A DNA stretch of 64,000 nt from Paraburkholderia susongensis (GCF_900177725.1 NZ_FXAT01000018.1:78361-142360), one strand, 5' to 3'; shown: positions 54,777 through 64,000, counted from the stretch's first letter. Numbers and translations: made by a program. Notes: generated by a model from the letters alone, not told the origin.

Positions 54777-54805
54777 GTGAGTGCTAAGTGAGTGCTAGGT
54801 AAGTG
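54777..54805. repeat. Tandem 11-bp direct repeats upstream of the ABC operon
   Basis: GTGAGTGCTAA, GTGAGTGCTAG and a partial GTAAGTG follow each other at 11-base spacing, one helical turn. They lie between the AraC regulator and the binding-protein gene, overlapping the regulator's stop codon. Direct repeats at one-turn spacing suit an AraC-type operator. Confidence 0.5.
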
Positions 54806-55772
54806 GATAAGCGGCGCCATTCCTCGGCAGCCCCGGCGCGAGCACGATAGCCGGCGCGTTGTCGATGCCCGCGCCGCGCGCGGCGGCCTCCTCGGAAGCA
54901 TCGCGGCTCGCATCGTTCAGTTGCTGATAGCGGCGAAACGTCGACGGCGCCATGCCCTTCACCGCGAGAAACTGCCGGTTGAAATTCGACAGATTGTTGA
55001 AGCCCGCCTTGAAGCAGATGTCGGTCACGCTCAACTCACCGTCGGTCAACAGCTGGCACGCGAGATTGATGCGCATGCGGTTCACGTATTGCACGAACGG
55101 CAACCCGGTATGGCGGCGAAAATAGCGCGAAAACGCGCTAACGCTTTGGCCGGCGAGCTGCGCGAGCTCGGATTCGCGCAGCTCGTTCGCGAGGTTCTTG
55201 CCGATATACGCGAGCACATGGTTGATGCGGGTCGCGGCGAAGCTGGTCGGGTCGGCCTGATACGCGGGACTCGCGAGCGTTTCGCGGTCCTGCGCGTTCG
55301 TCAGGATCTCGAGCATCGACATGAACAGCACGAGACGGCGTAAGCCGCGCGCCACGAGCAGTTCGAGAAAGAGCGGCTTGATCTGCGCCGAGGTCTGCAT
55401 GCCGAACGACAGCCCACGGCGCGAATCGGCAAGCAGCGCCTCGACCTGGCGCCACTCCGGAAAACTGTCGACGCAGCTCGACACGAACTCCTGGCCGAAC
55501 TGCACGACGAGATTGCGCTGCGCGACGCTCTCGCCTTCGGGCACGTCGCTGACCCAGTTGTGCGGCAGGTTCGGGCCCATCAGCACGAGGTTGCCCGGCG
55601 CAAAGCCGCTGATGTGATCGCCGACGAACATCTTGCCGCTCGTCTCGACGATCAGATGAATTTCGTACTCCGGATGAAAGTGCCAGCGTACCGTGCGATA
55701 CGGATAGCCATGCGACCACACCTTGAACGATTCGTCGCGGCGCACGGCCACGATCTCGAGATCAGGTTGCAC
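54795..55772 (-). CDS. AraC-family transcriptional regulator
   Basis: 325 residues. A cupin-like sensor domain (YRTVRWHFHPEYEIHLIVET, FAPGNLVLMGPNLPHNWVSD) is followed by two helix-turn-helices at ~200-300 (ESELAQLAGQSVSAFSRYFR, VTDICFKAGFNNLSNFNRQF). I selected GTG 55772 because GGAGG lies at ideal distance; a longer frame starts at 55862 without a site. It probably activates the downstream ABC/kinase operon in response to its substrate. Confidence 0.87.
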   Translation of the reverse strand: MQPDLEIVAVRRDESFKVWSHGYPYRTVRWHFHPEYEIHLIVETSGKMFVGDHISGFAPGNLVLMGPNLPHNWVSDVPEGESVAQRNLVVQFGQEFVSSCVDSFPEWRQVEALLADSRRGLSFGMQTSAQIKPLFLELLVARGLRRLVLFMSMLEILTNAQDRETLASPAYQADPTSFAATRINHVLAYIGKNLANELRESELAQLAGQSVSAFSRYFRRHTGLPFVQYVNRMRINLACQLLTDGELSVTDICFKAGFNNLSNFNRQFLAVKGMAPSTFRRYQQLNDASRDASEEAAARGAGIDNAPAIVLAPGLPRNGAAYPLT

Positions 55773-56198
55773 TGTCTGCCTCCATGAGAGCGGCCCGCAT
55801 GAGGCGCCGCCGATCTTGATCTTGTAAAGCGAAAAGTACCCGCCAAACGCGTTGACGACCACTTAAAAAGAAACCGTGGACCGATACTTTTTTGCATTCG
55901 GGTTAATCCGGACGCTCGCAAGGTCAAATTTGATGCAATGCAATATGGATCGCATGGCGGGTTTTCGCGCTGTTCCGCACGCTGTGTCGACACCGTGCGC
56001 GTGCCATGCCGCGCTGCGCCACGAAAACCCCACGCCCTCGCCTTGACTTTCGTTTCGCCGGGTACGATCATTCGCTCACATACAGAGCAAATGCTCCAAA
56101 CGCACAAAACGCCCGCTTCGAGAGCGGCGAACAAGGCTAGTCAGCATGGGACCCGAGTAAGCGCTAAAGCGCTAACTCGGGCCGACACGGAGACGCAC
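55773..56198. other. Divergent promoter region between the AraC gene and the polyol dehydrogenase
   Basis: 426 bases without a convincing gene. It contains the near-perfect 30-base palindrome at 56152-56181 described separately and several A/T-rich stretches around 55870-55950 that could serve promoters. No clear -35/-10 pair found. Confidence 0.5.
56152..56181. promoter_or_regulatory. Long palindrome, candidate operator of the polyol dehydrogenase gene
   Basis: CCCGAGT-A-AGCGCT-AA-AGCGCT-A-ACTCGGG: two copies of the palindrome AGCGCT inside CCCGAGT/ACTCGGG arms, with one mismatched pair. It ends 17 bases before the ATG of the dehydrogenase, so it is either an operator or an mRNA hairpin covering the start region. 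Confidence 0.55.
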
Positions 56199-57611
56199 AT
56201 GAACAGCGGGCAAGGCAGCGGCACGGCCGCACACGTGATCCTGCACATCGGCGCGGGATCGTTTCATCGCGCGCATCAGGCGTGGTATCTGCACCGCCTC
56301 AACGAAGCACAGTCGCCCGGAGAACCGCACTGGTCACTCACGGTCGGCAATATCCGCGGCGACATGAACGCGGTGCTCGACGCGCTCGCCGCGCAGAAAG
56401 GCGTCTATACGCTCGAAACCGTCACGCCGCACGGCGAGCGCGCCTACGAGACGATCCGCTCGATCGAGCGCGTGCTGCCGTGGAGCGAAGACCTCGCCGG
56501 CCTGATCGAGGCGGGCTCCGATCCCGCCTGCAAGATCATCGCGTTCACGGTCACCGAAGGCGGCTATTACCTCGACGAGCACGACCGGCTCGACACCGCG
56601 AACGCCGATCTCGCCGCCGACCTCGCCGGCGGCCATACGACGATCTACGGCGCGCTCGCGGCGATTCTCGACGCACGCATGAAGCGCGGCGCGGGCCCGG
56701 TCACGCTGCAGACCTGCGACAACCTGCGCAGCAACGGCGAGCGTTTTCATGCGGGCATGAGCGAATTTCTCGAGCGGCGCGGCGCGAGCGAACTCGCGCG
56801 ATGGTTCGATCAGAACACCTCGTGCCCCTGCTCGATGGTCGATCGCATCACGCCGCGCCCGACGCCCGACGTGCGCGAACGCGTGAAGGCCGCCACCGGC
56901 GTCGACGATGCGAGCCCGGTAATGGGCGAGGCATTCATCCAGTGGGTGATCGAGGACCACTTCGTCGCGGGGCGGCCGGCCTGGGAAAAAGTCGGCGCGG
57001 AACTCGTCGATTCGGTGCTGCCGTACGAGGAAGCGAAAATCCGCATCCTCAACGCAACGCATAGCTGCATCGCGTGGGCGGGCACGCTGGTCGGCCTGAA
57101 CTACATCCACGAAGGCACGCTCGACGCCGACATTCGCCAGTTCGCGTACGACTACGTGACCGAGGACGTGATTCCGTGTCTCACGCCGAGCCCGCTCGAT
57201 CTCGCGCGCTATCGCGACATCGTGCTCGAACGCTTCAGCAATCCGCATATTCTCGACACCAACCAGCGCGTCGCCGCCGACGGCTTCTCGAAGCTGCCCG
57301 GCTTCATCGCGCCGACGCTCGCCGAGTGCTTCGAGCGCGGCGTCACGCCGGCGGCGACCGCGGTGCTGCCCGCGCTGTTCTTCCGCTTTCTCGAACGCTG
57401 GCACACGGGCAAGCTGCCGTACGCGTATCAGGACGGCGTGATGGACGAGAGCGTCGCGCACGGCTTCTTCGCGGCGCCCGATCCGTTGCGCGCGTTCGCC
57501 GCCGACCGGCTGCTGTGGGGCCGCATGGCACAGACGCCCGAGCTCGAAGCCGCGCTCGCGGGCGCACTCGCGCGTGTCGACGCATGGCTCGTCAAACGCG
57601 GCGCGGCCTGA
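56199..57611 (+). CDS. Mannitol dehydrogenase family (polyol-specific long-chain) oxidoreductase
   Basis: 470 residues. The NAD-binding start is ILHIGAGSFHRAHQAWYL. KIIAFTVTEGGYYL, SCPCSMVDRITPRPT and the active-site Lys region YEEAKIRILNATHSCIAW are typical. It oxidises a hexitol or pentitol (mannitol, sorbitol, D-arabinitol) to the ketose; xylulokinase next door favours D-arabinitol to D-xylulose. GGAGA precedes ATG 56199; an upstream extension to 55938 would run through the palindrome. Confidence 0.9.
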   Translation: MNSGQGSGTAAHVILHIGAGSFHRAHQAWYLHRLNEAQSPGEPHWSLTVGNIRGDMNAVLDALAAQKGVYTLETVTPHGERAYETIRSIERVLPWSEDLAGLIEAGSDPACKIIAFTVTEGGYYLDEHDRLDTANADLAADLAGGHTTIYGALAAILDARMKRGAGPVTLQTCDNLRSNGERFHAGMSEFLERRGASELARWFDQNTSCPCSMVDRITPRPTPDVRERVKAATGVDDASPVMGEAFIQWVIEDHFVAGRPAWEKVGAELVDSVLPYEEAKIRILNATHSCIAWAGTLVGLNYIHEGTLDADIRQFAYDYVTEDVIPCLTPSPLDLARYRDIVLERFSNPHILDTNQRVAADGFSKLPGFIAPTLAECFERGVTPAATAVLPALFFRFLERWHTGKLPYAYQDGVMDESVAHGFFAAPDPLRAFAADRLLWGRMAQTPELEAALAGALARVDAWLVKRGAA

Positions 57612-57793
57612 GCGGCGCTGATGAGCGGCATGGCGACGCAGCATTGCATGAGCGGCACGGCTCGACGCCGGCCGCCATGCGCCGATTCCGCTCCCACGCC
57701 AGCGAAGCGCAATGAGCCAGGCTTAATGCTCATGACAGCGCGCGCGATGTGCGGCTAAAGTAGCGCATCCCCAACGACTAAGGTTTCGCGCCC

Positions 57794-59275
57794 ATGTACC
57801 TTGGCATCGACCTCGGCACGTCCGAAGTGAAAGTTCTGCTGCTCGCCTCCGACGGACGCGTGATCGGCACCGCAGGCTCTCCGTTTACCGTTTCGCGTCC
57901 GCATCAGCGCTGGGCCGAGCAGAATCCCGAGGACTGGTGGGCGGGCACGCGCGCGGCCCTCAACGCCTTGCGCGCGCACCATCCGGACGAATTCGCGCAG
58001 ATTCGCGGCATCGGCCTGTCGGGGCAGATGCACGGCGCGGTGCTGCTCGACGCGGACAATCGCGTGCTGCGCCCCGCGATCCTCTGGAACGACATGCGCA
58101 GCGACCGGGAATGCGCGGAGCTGACCGAGCGCGCGCCGGAACTGCACAGCGTCGCGGGCAATCTCGCGATGCCGGGCTTCACCGCGCCGAAGCTGCTGTG
58201 GGTCGCGCGTCACGAGCCGGAAATCTTTGCGCGCACCGCCTGCGTGCTGCTGCCGAAAGATTATCTGCGCCTGCAACTGACGGGCGGCAAGGTGTCGGAT
58301 CCGTCGGATGCGGCCGGCACGTTATGGCTCGACGTCGCGAAGCGCGACTGGTCCGACTCGCTCCTCGCGGCCTGCAACATGACGCGCGCGCAGATGCCGG
58401 GGCTCGCGGAAGGCAGCACGCCGTCGGGCACGCTGCGGCCGGAGGTCGCGCGCGAGTTTGGCCTTGGCGACGGCGTGATCGTCGCGGCGGGCGGCGGCGA
58501 CAACGCGACGAGCGCGATCGGCATCGGTGCGACGCAACCGGGCGACGGCTTCGTCTCGCTCGGCACCTCGGGCGTGCTGTGCGTGGTCGGCGACAGCTTC
58601 CGGCCGAACCCGGCCTCTGCCGTGCATGCGTTCTGCCACGCGATTCCCGACCGCTGGCATCAGATGAGCGTGGTGTTGTCGGCGGCGAGCTGTCTGCGCT
58701 GGGTCTGCAAGCTCACCTCGACCGACGAGCCGACGCTGCTCGCCGAAATCGAGGCGCTGCCCGCCGACGCGCTCGCTACCGCGCCGCTCTTCCTGCCGTA
58801 TCTGTCGGGCGAGCGCACGCCGCACAACGACCCGTATGCGCAGGGCGTGTTCTTCGGCATGAACCACGCGACCGATCGCGCGCTGCTCGGCTACGCGGTG
58901 CTCGAAGGCGTGACGCTCGCGCTCACCGACGGCCTCGACGCGCTGCGCGCGGCCGGCACCGAGGCGAAGGTGCTGTCGCTGCTCGGCGGCGGTGCGCGCA
59001 GCGACTACTGGGCCCAGTTGCTCGCGGACGCGCTCGACACCACCACCGTCAAGCACGGCGGCGGCGAAACCGGCGCGGCGCTCGGCGCGGCGCGCCTCGG
59101 CTGGCTCGCCGCGGGCGGCGACCCGGCCACGGTGCTGACCAAACCGCCCGTCGAAAAGGAGTTCACGCCGAATCCGCGCCGTCACGCGGAATTGCGCACG
59201 CGGCTCGAAGCGTATCGCGCGCTCTACCGCCACGTGCGGCCGCTGTTCGATCCCGCGCGCGCTCCGCTCGCCTGA
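57794..59275 (+). CDS. xylB: Xylulokinase
   Basis: 493 residues. It has YLGIDLGTSEVKVLLL, the substrate-binding GLSGQMHGAVLLD, ILWNDMRSDREC, GGGDNATSAIGIG and LLGGGARSDYWAQLLAD. Length and motifs match XylB, which phosphorylates D-xylulose to xylulose-5-phosphate for the pentose phosphate pathway. It follows the polyol dehydrogenase with ~180 bases between, likely the same transcript. Confidence 0.94.
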   Translation: MYLGIDLGTSEVKVLLLASDGRVIGTAGSPFTVSRPHQRWAEQNPEDWWAGTRAALNALRAHHPDEFAQIRGIGLSGQMHGAVLLDADNRVLRPAILWNDMRSDRECAELTERAPELHSVAGNLAMPGFTAPKLLWVARHEPEIFARTACVLLPKDYLRLQLTGGKVSDPSDAAGTLWLDVAKRDWSDSLLAACNMTRAQMPGLAEGSTPSGTLRPEVAREFGLGDGVIVAAGGGDNATSAIGIGATQPGDGFVSLGTSGVLCVVGDSFRPNPASAVHAFCHAIPDRWHQMSVVLSAASCLRWVCKLTSTDEPTLLAEIEALPADALATAPLFLPYLSGERTPHNDPYAQGVFFGMNHATDRALLGYAVLEGVTLALTDGLDALRAAGTEAKVLSLLGGGARSDYWAQLLADALDTTTVKHGGGETGAALGAARLGWLAAGGDPATVLTKPPVEKEFTPNPRRHAELRTRLEAYRALYRHVRPLFDPARAPLA

Positions 59276-59350
59276 GCGCCCCAGCCGGCCGGCATCCGTG
59301 CAGAAGCGGAGCCGGCCGCTTTCATCGGCACACTTCAAGCGAAACCCATC

Positions 59351-60298
59351 GTGCCCAAGTCCACGGAAAAACTCGATCTCGCCACGCGCGCCGCGTGGCT
59401 TTACTACGTCGCGGGCAATACCCAGAACGAAATCGCCGAGAAGCTGCAGGTCTCGCGTCCGGTCGCGCAGCGGCTCGTCGCGTTCGCGGTCGAAAAGAAT
59501 CTGATTCGTGTGCGCGTCGACCATCAGTTGGCCGATTGCCTGTCGCTCGCCGATCAACTGTCGAAGCGCTACGGCCTCGGCTTGTGCGAAGTCGTGCCGA
59601 TCGACGGCGACACGCCCGAGGAAGTCGACCGCAAGCTCGCGGTGGCCGGTGCGCAGGTCATGGAGCGCTATCTGAGCGCGGAGAAGCCGATGGTCGTCGC
59701 GGTCGGCAGCGGCCGCACGCTGAAGGCCGCGGTAGATCAGATCGCGCAGCTCGACCGTCCGCAGCACCGGCTGGTATCGATGGTCGGGGCGATCGCGCAG
59801 GACGGCTCCTCGAACCGCTACGACGTCGCGCTGCACATCTCCGAGAAGACCGGCGGCAAGCATTTCCTGCTGCCCGCGCCGCTGCTCGCCGACAGCGAGG
59901 CCGAGCGCGCGCAGTGGTGCAATCACCGGCTCTACCGGATCGTCGAGTCGCTGTCCGCGCAGGCCGATGTCGCGTTCGTCGGCATCGGCAACATCGGCAT
60001 GACGTGTCCGTTGTATGAAGACGGCTTCATCACGGCGGCGGAAGTGAAGGAGTTGATGCAGAGCAGCGCGGTGGCCGAAATGCTCGGCTTGCCGATCGAT
60101 GCGGCCGGTGCGCACGTCGAATCGCCGACCGGGCGGCGCGTGACGAGCGTCGCGCTCGACGCGCCGCCGCGCCGGCCGACCATCGGCTTCGCGGGCGGGG
60201 AGCGCAAGCGCGAGGCGCTGATCGCGGTGCTCAAGGGCGGCTGGTTGTCGGGGCTCGTGACCGACGAGTTGTGCGCGAGAGCGGCGTTGGAAGCGTGA
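59351..60298 (+). CDS. SorC-family sugar-binding transcriptional regulator
   Basis: 315 residues. The N-terminal helix-turn-helix has NTQNEIAEKLQVSRPVAQRL. The C-terminal sugar-phosphate-binding domain (~60-310) has VAVGSGRTLKAAVDQIAQL and FVGIGNIGMT. It starts at GTG 59351 with a weak ribosome-binding site. It is third in the dehydrogenase-xylB set and likely controls it in response to a phosphorylated sugar. Confidence 0.88.
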   Translation: MPKSTEKLDLATRAAWLYYVAGNTQNEIAEKLQVSRPVAQRLVAFAVEKNLIRVRVDHQLADCLSLADQLSKRYGLGLCEVVPIDGDTPEEVDRKLAVAGAQVMERYLSAEKPMVVAVGSGRTLKAAVDQIAQLDRPQHRLVSMVGAIAQDGSSNRYDVALHISEKTGGKHFLLPAPLLADSEAERAQWCNHRLYRIVESLSAQADVAFVGIGNIGMTCPLYEDGFITAAEVKELMQSSAVAEMLGLPIDAAGAHVESPTGRRVTSVALDAPPRRPTIGFAGGERKREALIAVLKGGWLSGLVTDELCARAALEA

Positions 60299-60353
60299 GT
60301 CGCGGGTTCGCCGCCCAGGCCCGATGGCGGGTAACGGGTTGCCAGTTGGGTTG

Positions 60354-60959
60354 CTAGTCGCCGATGAGCGCGGAAGTGGCGTTTCGCTGCGCTCGCAGTT
60401 GCATCGTCACGATACGGGCAGGCGGCAGGTTAGCCCAGACGATGCGGCTCGACTGCATGACGAGATCGCCGCCGGTATCCGGCATACGCCTGGCCGGCCG
60501 GATGTCGTAGGAGAACTGGATCACGACACCACCGGGCCGCAGGACTTGCCGCCATTGATCGACCACGGCTTCAACTTCGTGGCCTGGCAGCGAGCGTAAC
60601 GGCAGACATGAGACGATCGCGTCGACGCCCAGGTCACGCGGCAGGCACCGGGCGAGGCACGCAGCGTCGGCATGCATGACCGGCACGTCCGGGAAGCGTT
60701 TACGCAAGTGCTGGACGAAGGCGGCGGAGCGCTCGACCACGACCAGCCGCCCGGCCGGCACGCCATTCGTGAGCAACGCGTGCGTGACCGCGCCGGTACC
60801 GCCACCGAGCTCGATGACGGCGCCACTGCCTGCCGGCACCTCACGCGCTATCTGCACGGCGAGCCGCCGTGAGCTAGGGCAGATCGCGCCGACCGACCAG
60901 GGCGCCGCCGCCCATTCCCGCGCAAACAGCCGGGACGTCTGCAGCGGATTACCCCACAT
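60354..60959 (-). CDS. PmtA-like phospholipid N-methyltransferase (class I SAM)
   Basis: 201 residues. FAREWAAAPWSVGAICPSSR at the N-terminus is the PmtA-type membrane-interaction start. The SAM motif AVIELGGGTGAVTHALL follows, then VSCLPLRSLPG and QFSYDIRP. Family members methylate phosphatidylethanolamine toward phosphatidylcholine; some only resemble PmtA. Its ATG overlaps the stop of the preceding small gene by one base (TAATG). Confidence 0.82.
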   Translation of the reverse strand: MWGNPLQTSRLFAREWAAAPWSVGAICPSSRRLAVQIAREVPAGSGAVIELGGGTGAVTHALLTNGVPAGRLVVVERSAAFVQHLRKRFPDVPVMHADAACLARCLPRDLGVDAIVSCLPLRSLPGHEVEAVVDQWRQVLRPGGVVIQFSYDIRPARRMPDTGGDLVMQSSRIVWANLPPARIVTMQLRAQRNATSALIGD

Positions 60960-61159
60960 TACCGCGCCACCCTGATGTCGTGGACCCTGGCCTTCGAGGT
61001 GCCCGCGAACGCCTTGTCATACTCGCCGGTCAGCCCGGCTGTGCCCATCTCGCTTATCGGCTGTCCGGCCAGCCAGTGCTTGTGATCGATCTTGTCGCGA
61101 AGCTGTTTGACCGTCGTGGCGGTCACCTCCGCGGCGGAGGTGGCGATCAGGCTTTTCAT
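60959..61159 (-). CDS. 66-residue protein coupled to the methyltransferase, unknown
   Basis: A small soluble protein (MKSLIATSAAEVTATTVKQL, then RDKIDHKHWLAGQPISEMG) with no membrane segment. AAGGAGAA precedes the ATG. It is directly coupled to the PmtA-like gene and divergent from the PAP2 gene. No family recognised. Confidence 0.6.
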   Translation of the reverse strand: MKSLIATSAAEVTATTVKQLRDKIDHKHWLAGQPISEMGTAGLTGEYDKAFAGTSKARVHDIRVAR

Positions 61160-61263
61160 CGGTTCTCCTTTTGAAAACGGGCGGCCCGGTGGCGGCGACA
61201 GGAGGCACTACGGATTCGAAACTGAAGCCAGCCTGAAGGCGATGCAGTACCGCCAGCTGCCAT

Positions 61264-61280
61264 GTTAACCCTGCGTTAAG
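61264..61280. promoter_or_regulatory. PmrA-box-like direct repeat upstream of the PAP2 gene
   Basis: GTTAAC-CCTGC-GTTAAG has two TTAA hexamers separated by five bases, the architecture of PmrA/OmpR-family sites (YTTAAK-N5-YTTAAK). It lies 43 bases before the PAP2 start and within the divergent promoter of the 66-residue/PmtA genes. First hexamer positions match imperfectly. Confidence 0.4.
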
Positions 61281-61322
61281 GGTTCGGTGTGTAAGCTCGC
61301 GGCACCTTGTCAAGTTTTTACC

Positions 61323-61925
61323 ATGAACACCATCGAGACATTCAACCAGGCGCTCTTCATGACGATCAATGCCACGCCAGCAACACCGGCGTGGCTGATC
61401 GGCACGGCGCTCGTCTTCGCAAACTACCTGATCTGGCTGATTCCGCTCGGACTCGTGATGATGTGGCTTTCCGGTGACATCCAGCAGCGCGGGCTCGCCA
61501 TCCGCGCGTGTGTCGTCACGCTGCTCGCGCTCGGTGCCAATCAGGTGATCGGCCTCGTCTGGCCGCATCCGCGGCCATTCATGATCGGACTCGGGCACAC
61601 GTTCCTGCAGCATGCCGCCGACTCGTCATTTCCGAGCGATCATGGAACCGTGTTTTCGGCAGTCGCGCTAACGCTGCTCCGCGGCCGCATGGTGCGAACC
61701 GGCAGCATGACCGTCGCCGCCGGCATCGTAGTCGCATGGGCCCGGATCTTTCTCGGCGTGCATTTCCCGCTCGACATGATCGGCGCGGCCGCGGTCCCGT
61801 GCATCGTGTATGCGGCAACCGCGCCACTGTGGAACGCCGGTGGTTCAACCCTGACACGGTTGGTCGTTGCGCTATACCGCACGCTGTTGGCGCGTCCGAT
61901 CGGCCTGGGGTGGTTGCGGCCCTGA
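61323..61925 (+). CDS. PAP2-family phosphatase, BcrC/YbjG-like undecaprenyl pyrophosphatase
   Basis: A 200-residue integral membrane protein with about five to six TM helices. The PAP2 motifs are WPHPRPFM (motif 1, with the usual upstream Lys not seen), SSFPSDHGTV (motif 2) and ARIFLGVHFPLDM (motif 3, with the catalytic His). Closest to BcrC/YbjG enzymes that recycle undecaprenyl pyrophosphate and confer peptide-antibiotic tolerance. Its strand is opposite to the PmtA pair. A strong hairpin without a T-run follows at 61940-61965. Confidence 0.88.
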   Translation: MNTIETFNQALFMTINATPATPAWLIGTALVFANYLIWLIPLGLVMMWLSGDIQQRGLAIRACVVTLLALGANQVIGLVWPHPRPFMIGLGHTFLQHAADSSFPSDHGTVFSAVALTLLRGRMVRTGSMTVAAGIVVAWARIFLGVHFPLDMIGAAAVPCIVYAATAPLWNAGGSTLTRLVVALYRTLLARPIGLGWLRP

Positions 61926-61979
61926 GGGCCCGCCCGAGCGGCAAGCGGCGCACGCGCCGCTTGCCCTTCGTCACGCGTT

Positions 61980-63089
<1,110 letters not shown>

Positions 63090-63190
63090 GATGTGTCTCC
63101 GTGTGTTGCTGTCTGGTACTGCGTGCTACTCGCTGGTGCTGTGTGCTGACCCGCGTTGCGCGAGCTTGCCGGTCCGCTTGCTTAGGATAC

Positions 63191-63940
63191 CTACGGCGCC
63201 GCCGCCGTCGCGCTCAACGTCCACTGCGCGACCAGTTCGGGCAACTGCCGCATGTCGTCGAATACGTGACGCGCGCCGGCCGCATGCAGGCGGTCGATCT
63301 GCGCATCGCTTGCATGACCGCCGCCGATGAAGCCGAGCACCGCCATGCCCGCGGCAGCGGCGGCCGTCACGCCCGTCACGCTGTCCTCGACGACGAGGCA
63401 CGCGCCCGGCCCGAGGCCGAAACCGCGCGCCGCCGCCAGATACACGTCCGGCGCCGGCTTCGGATTCGGCACCGCGTCGGCGCAGAACAACCGGTCGCCG
63501 AAAAAGCGCGCGAGACCTGTGCGCGCCAGCACTGCCTCGACATAGGGCCGATAGCTGTTGCTCGCGCAGCCTTTGACAAGCGGCACCTGGCCGAGCGCCG
63601 CCTCGATGCCGTCCACGGCCGGCGCCTGCATCGCGGCCGCTTCGACCGAGCGGCGGATCGCGTCGATATCGCCCGCGCCGAGGCTCTTGCCGAGCTGGGC
63701 CGCGGCGTCGCGCAACACGCGCTCGATACGCAGCCCGAGCAGCGGCAGCACGACCGGCTCGATCTCGGCGCCGGGCCAGCGCGCTTCGAGTTCGTGCACG
63801 AGCATGCGCGCCGCCACCGCTTCGCTGTCGATCAGCACGCCGTCGCAATCGCAGATCAGCGCGAAATGACCGATCCCGGTGTTCACTGTCGCGCCTGCCG
63901 CCGTCTTCACACCCGCGCCTGTATCCGCGCCTGCCGTCAT
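63191..63940 (-). CDS. HAD-superfamily phosphatase, beta-phosphoglucomutase-like
   Basis: 249 residues. The HAD nucleophile motif is LICDCDGVLIDSEAVAARML (~27-46). The second motif is at VKGCASNSYRP and the Lys/Asp motifs are NPKPAPDVYLAAA and VVEDSVTGVTAAAAAG. Substrate is probably a phosphorylated sugar or polyol from the same importer locus. Its ATG overlaps the permease stop by four bases, so it is part of the transporter operon. Confidence 0.87.
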   Translation of the reverse strand: MTAGADTGAGVKTAAGATVNTGIGHFALICDCDGVLIDSEAVAARMLVHELEARWPGAEIEPVVLPLLGLRIERVLRDAAAQLGKSLGAGDIDAIRRSVEAAAMQAPAVDGIEAALGQVPLVKGCASNSYRPYVEAVLARTGLARFFGDRLFCADAVPNPKPAPDVYLAAARGFGLGPGACLVVEDSVTGVTAAAAAGMAVLGFIGGGHASDAQIDRLHAAGARHVFDDMRQLPELVAQWTLSATAAAP

Positions 63941-64000
63941 TTGACCGCCCCGAACGTGAGCCCGCGCACGAGCTGCTTCTGCGACAGCCAGCCGACGATC
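63937..64000 (-). CDS. C-terminal end of a carbohydrate ABC transporter permease
   Basis: The last ~20 codons before the window edge read WLSQKQLVRGLTFGAVK, the standard C-terminus of SmoG/MalG-type permeases. The stop codon overlaps the HAD gene start (ATGA). The rest of the gene and its partners lie outside the window. Confidence 0.75.
   Translation of the reverse strand, partial: IVGWLSQKQLVRGLTFGAVK

Overview
The window is GC-rich chromosomal DNA of a Burkholderiales beta-proteobacterium. The gene neighbourhood lpxK-Trm112-kdsB-adk-SDR-sirB1/murJ-rpsT-DUF3579-argF-murB-yajQ-plsY-ybaK-xerD-ogt-queG-tsaE-amiC, and the kynR/kynBUA cluster, look like Paraburkholderia or Burkholderia. That assignment rests on recalled gene order and protein similarity; no database search was run.

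Layout. 1-8.3 kb is accessory: the tail of a MocR-like PLP protein, an MdtD-like drug exporter, a degenerate EAL protein convergent with and overlapping an ECF41/56-type sigma factor, a stand-alone ClpP paralogue, a NYN-domain RNase with a LOTUS-like region, a glycine-zipper lipoprotein and a small exported protein. 8.6-18.8 kb holds core genes: sodB, xseA, the lipid A/KDO cluster lpxK-Trm112-kdsB-adk, an SDR, murJ-sirB1 and rpsT. The ExbB/ExbD pair I would expect between xseA and lpxK is missing.

Between DUF3579 and argF (about 19.8-22.8 kb) lies a lower-GC island. It holds a run of RNA hairpins, a 63-codon coiled-coil/membrane ORF and a complete-looking group II intron. The intron encodes a reverse transcriptase/maturase with an HNH endonuclease domain and has a recognisable domain V. 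It ends just upstream of an attenuator-like hairpin next to the argF start codon, so argF transcripts from any upstream promoter must cross the island.

22.9-41.9 kb returns to core housekeeping: arginine, peptidoglycan, phospholipid, tRNA modification (queG, tsaE, tcdA), DNA repair (ogt), XerD, an amidase, pdxH, cfa, pirin and a CnoX-like chaperone. At 42.4-43.2 kb a lower-GC islet (35-codon ORF coupled to a GNAT acetyltransferase) abuts what looks like the tail of a broken gene. 43.4-47.6 kb holds a flavin reductase and the tryptophan-to-anthranilate kynurenine operon with its Lrp-type regulator.

47.6-64 kb is a carbohydrate/polyol region. One minus-strand operon under an AraC regulator carries a ribose-type ABC importer, a zinc dehydrogenase, an FGGY kinase and an SDR; its substrate is unknown. 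A second set has a polyol dehydrogenase, xylulokinase, a SorC regulator, and a sorbitol/mannitol-type ABC ATPase, HAD phosphatase and permease (cut by the window end). A small envelope-lipid block (PmtA-like methyltransferase, 66-residue protein, PAP2/BcrC phosphatase with a PmrA-box-like element) separates the parts of the second set.
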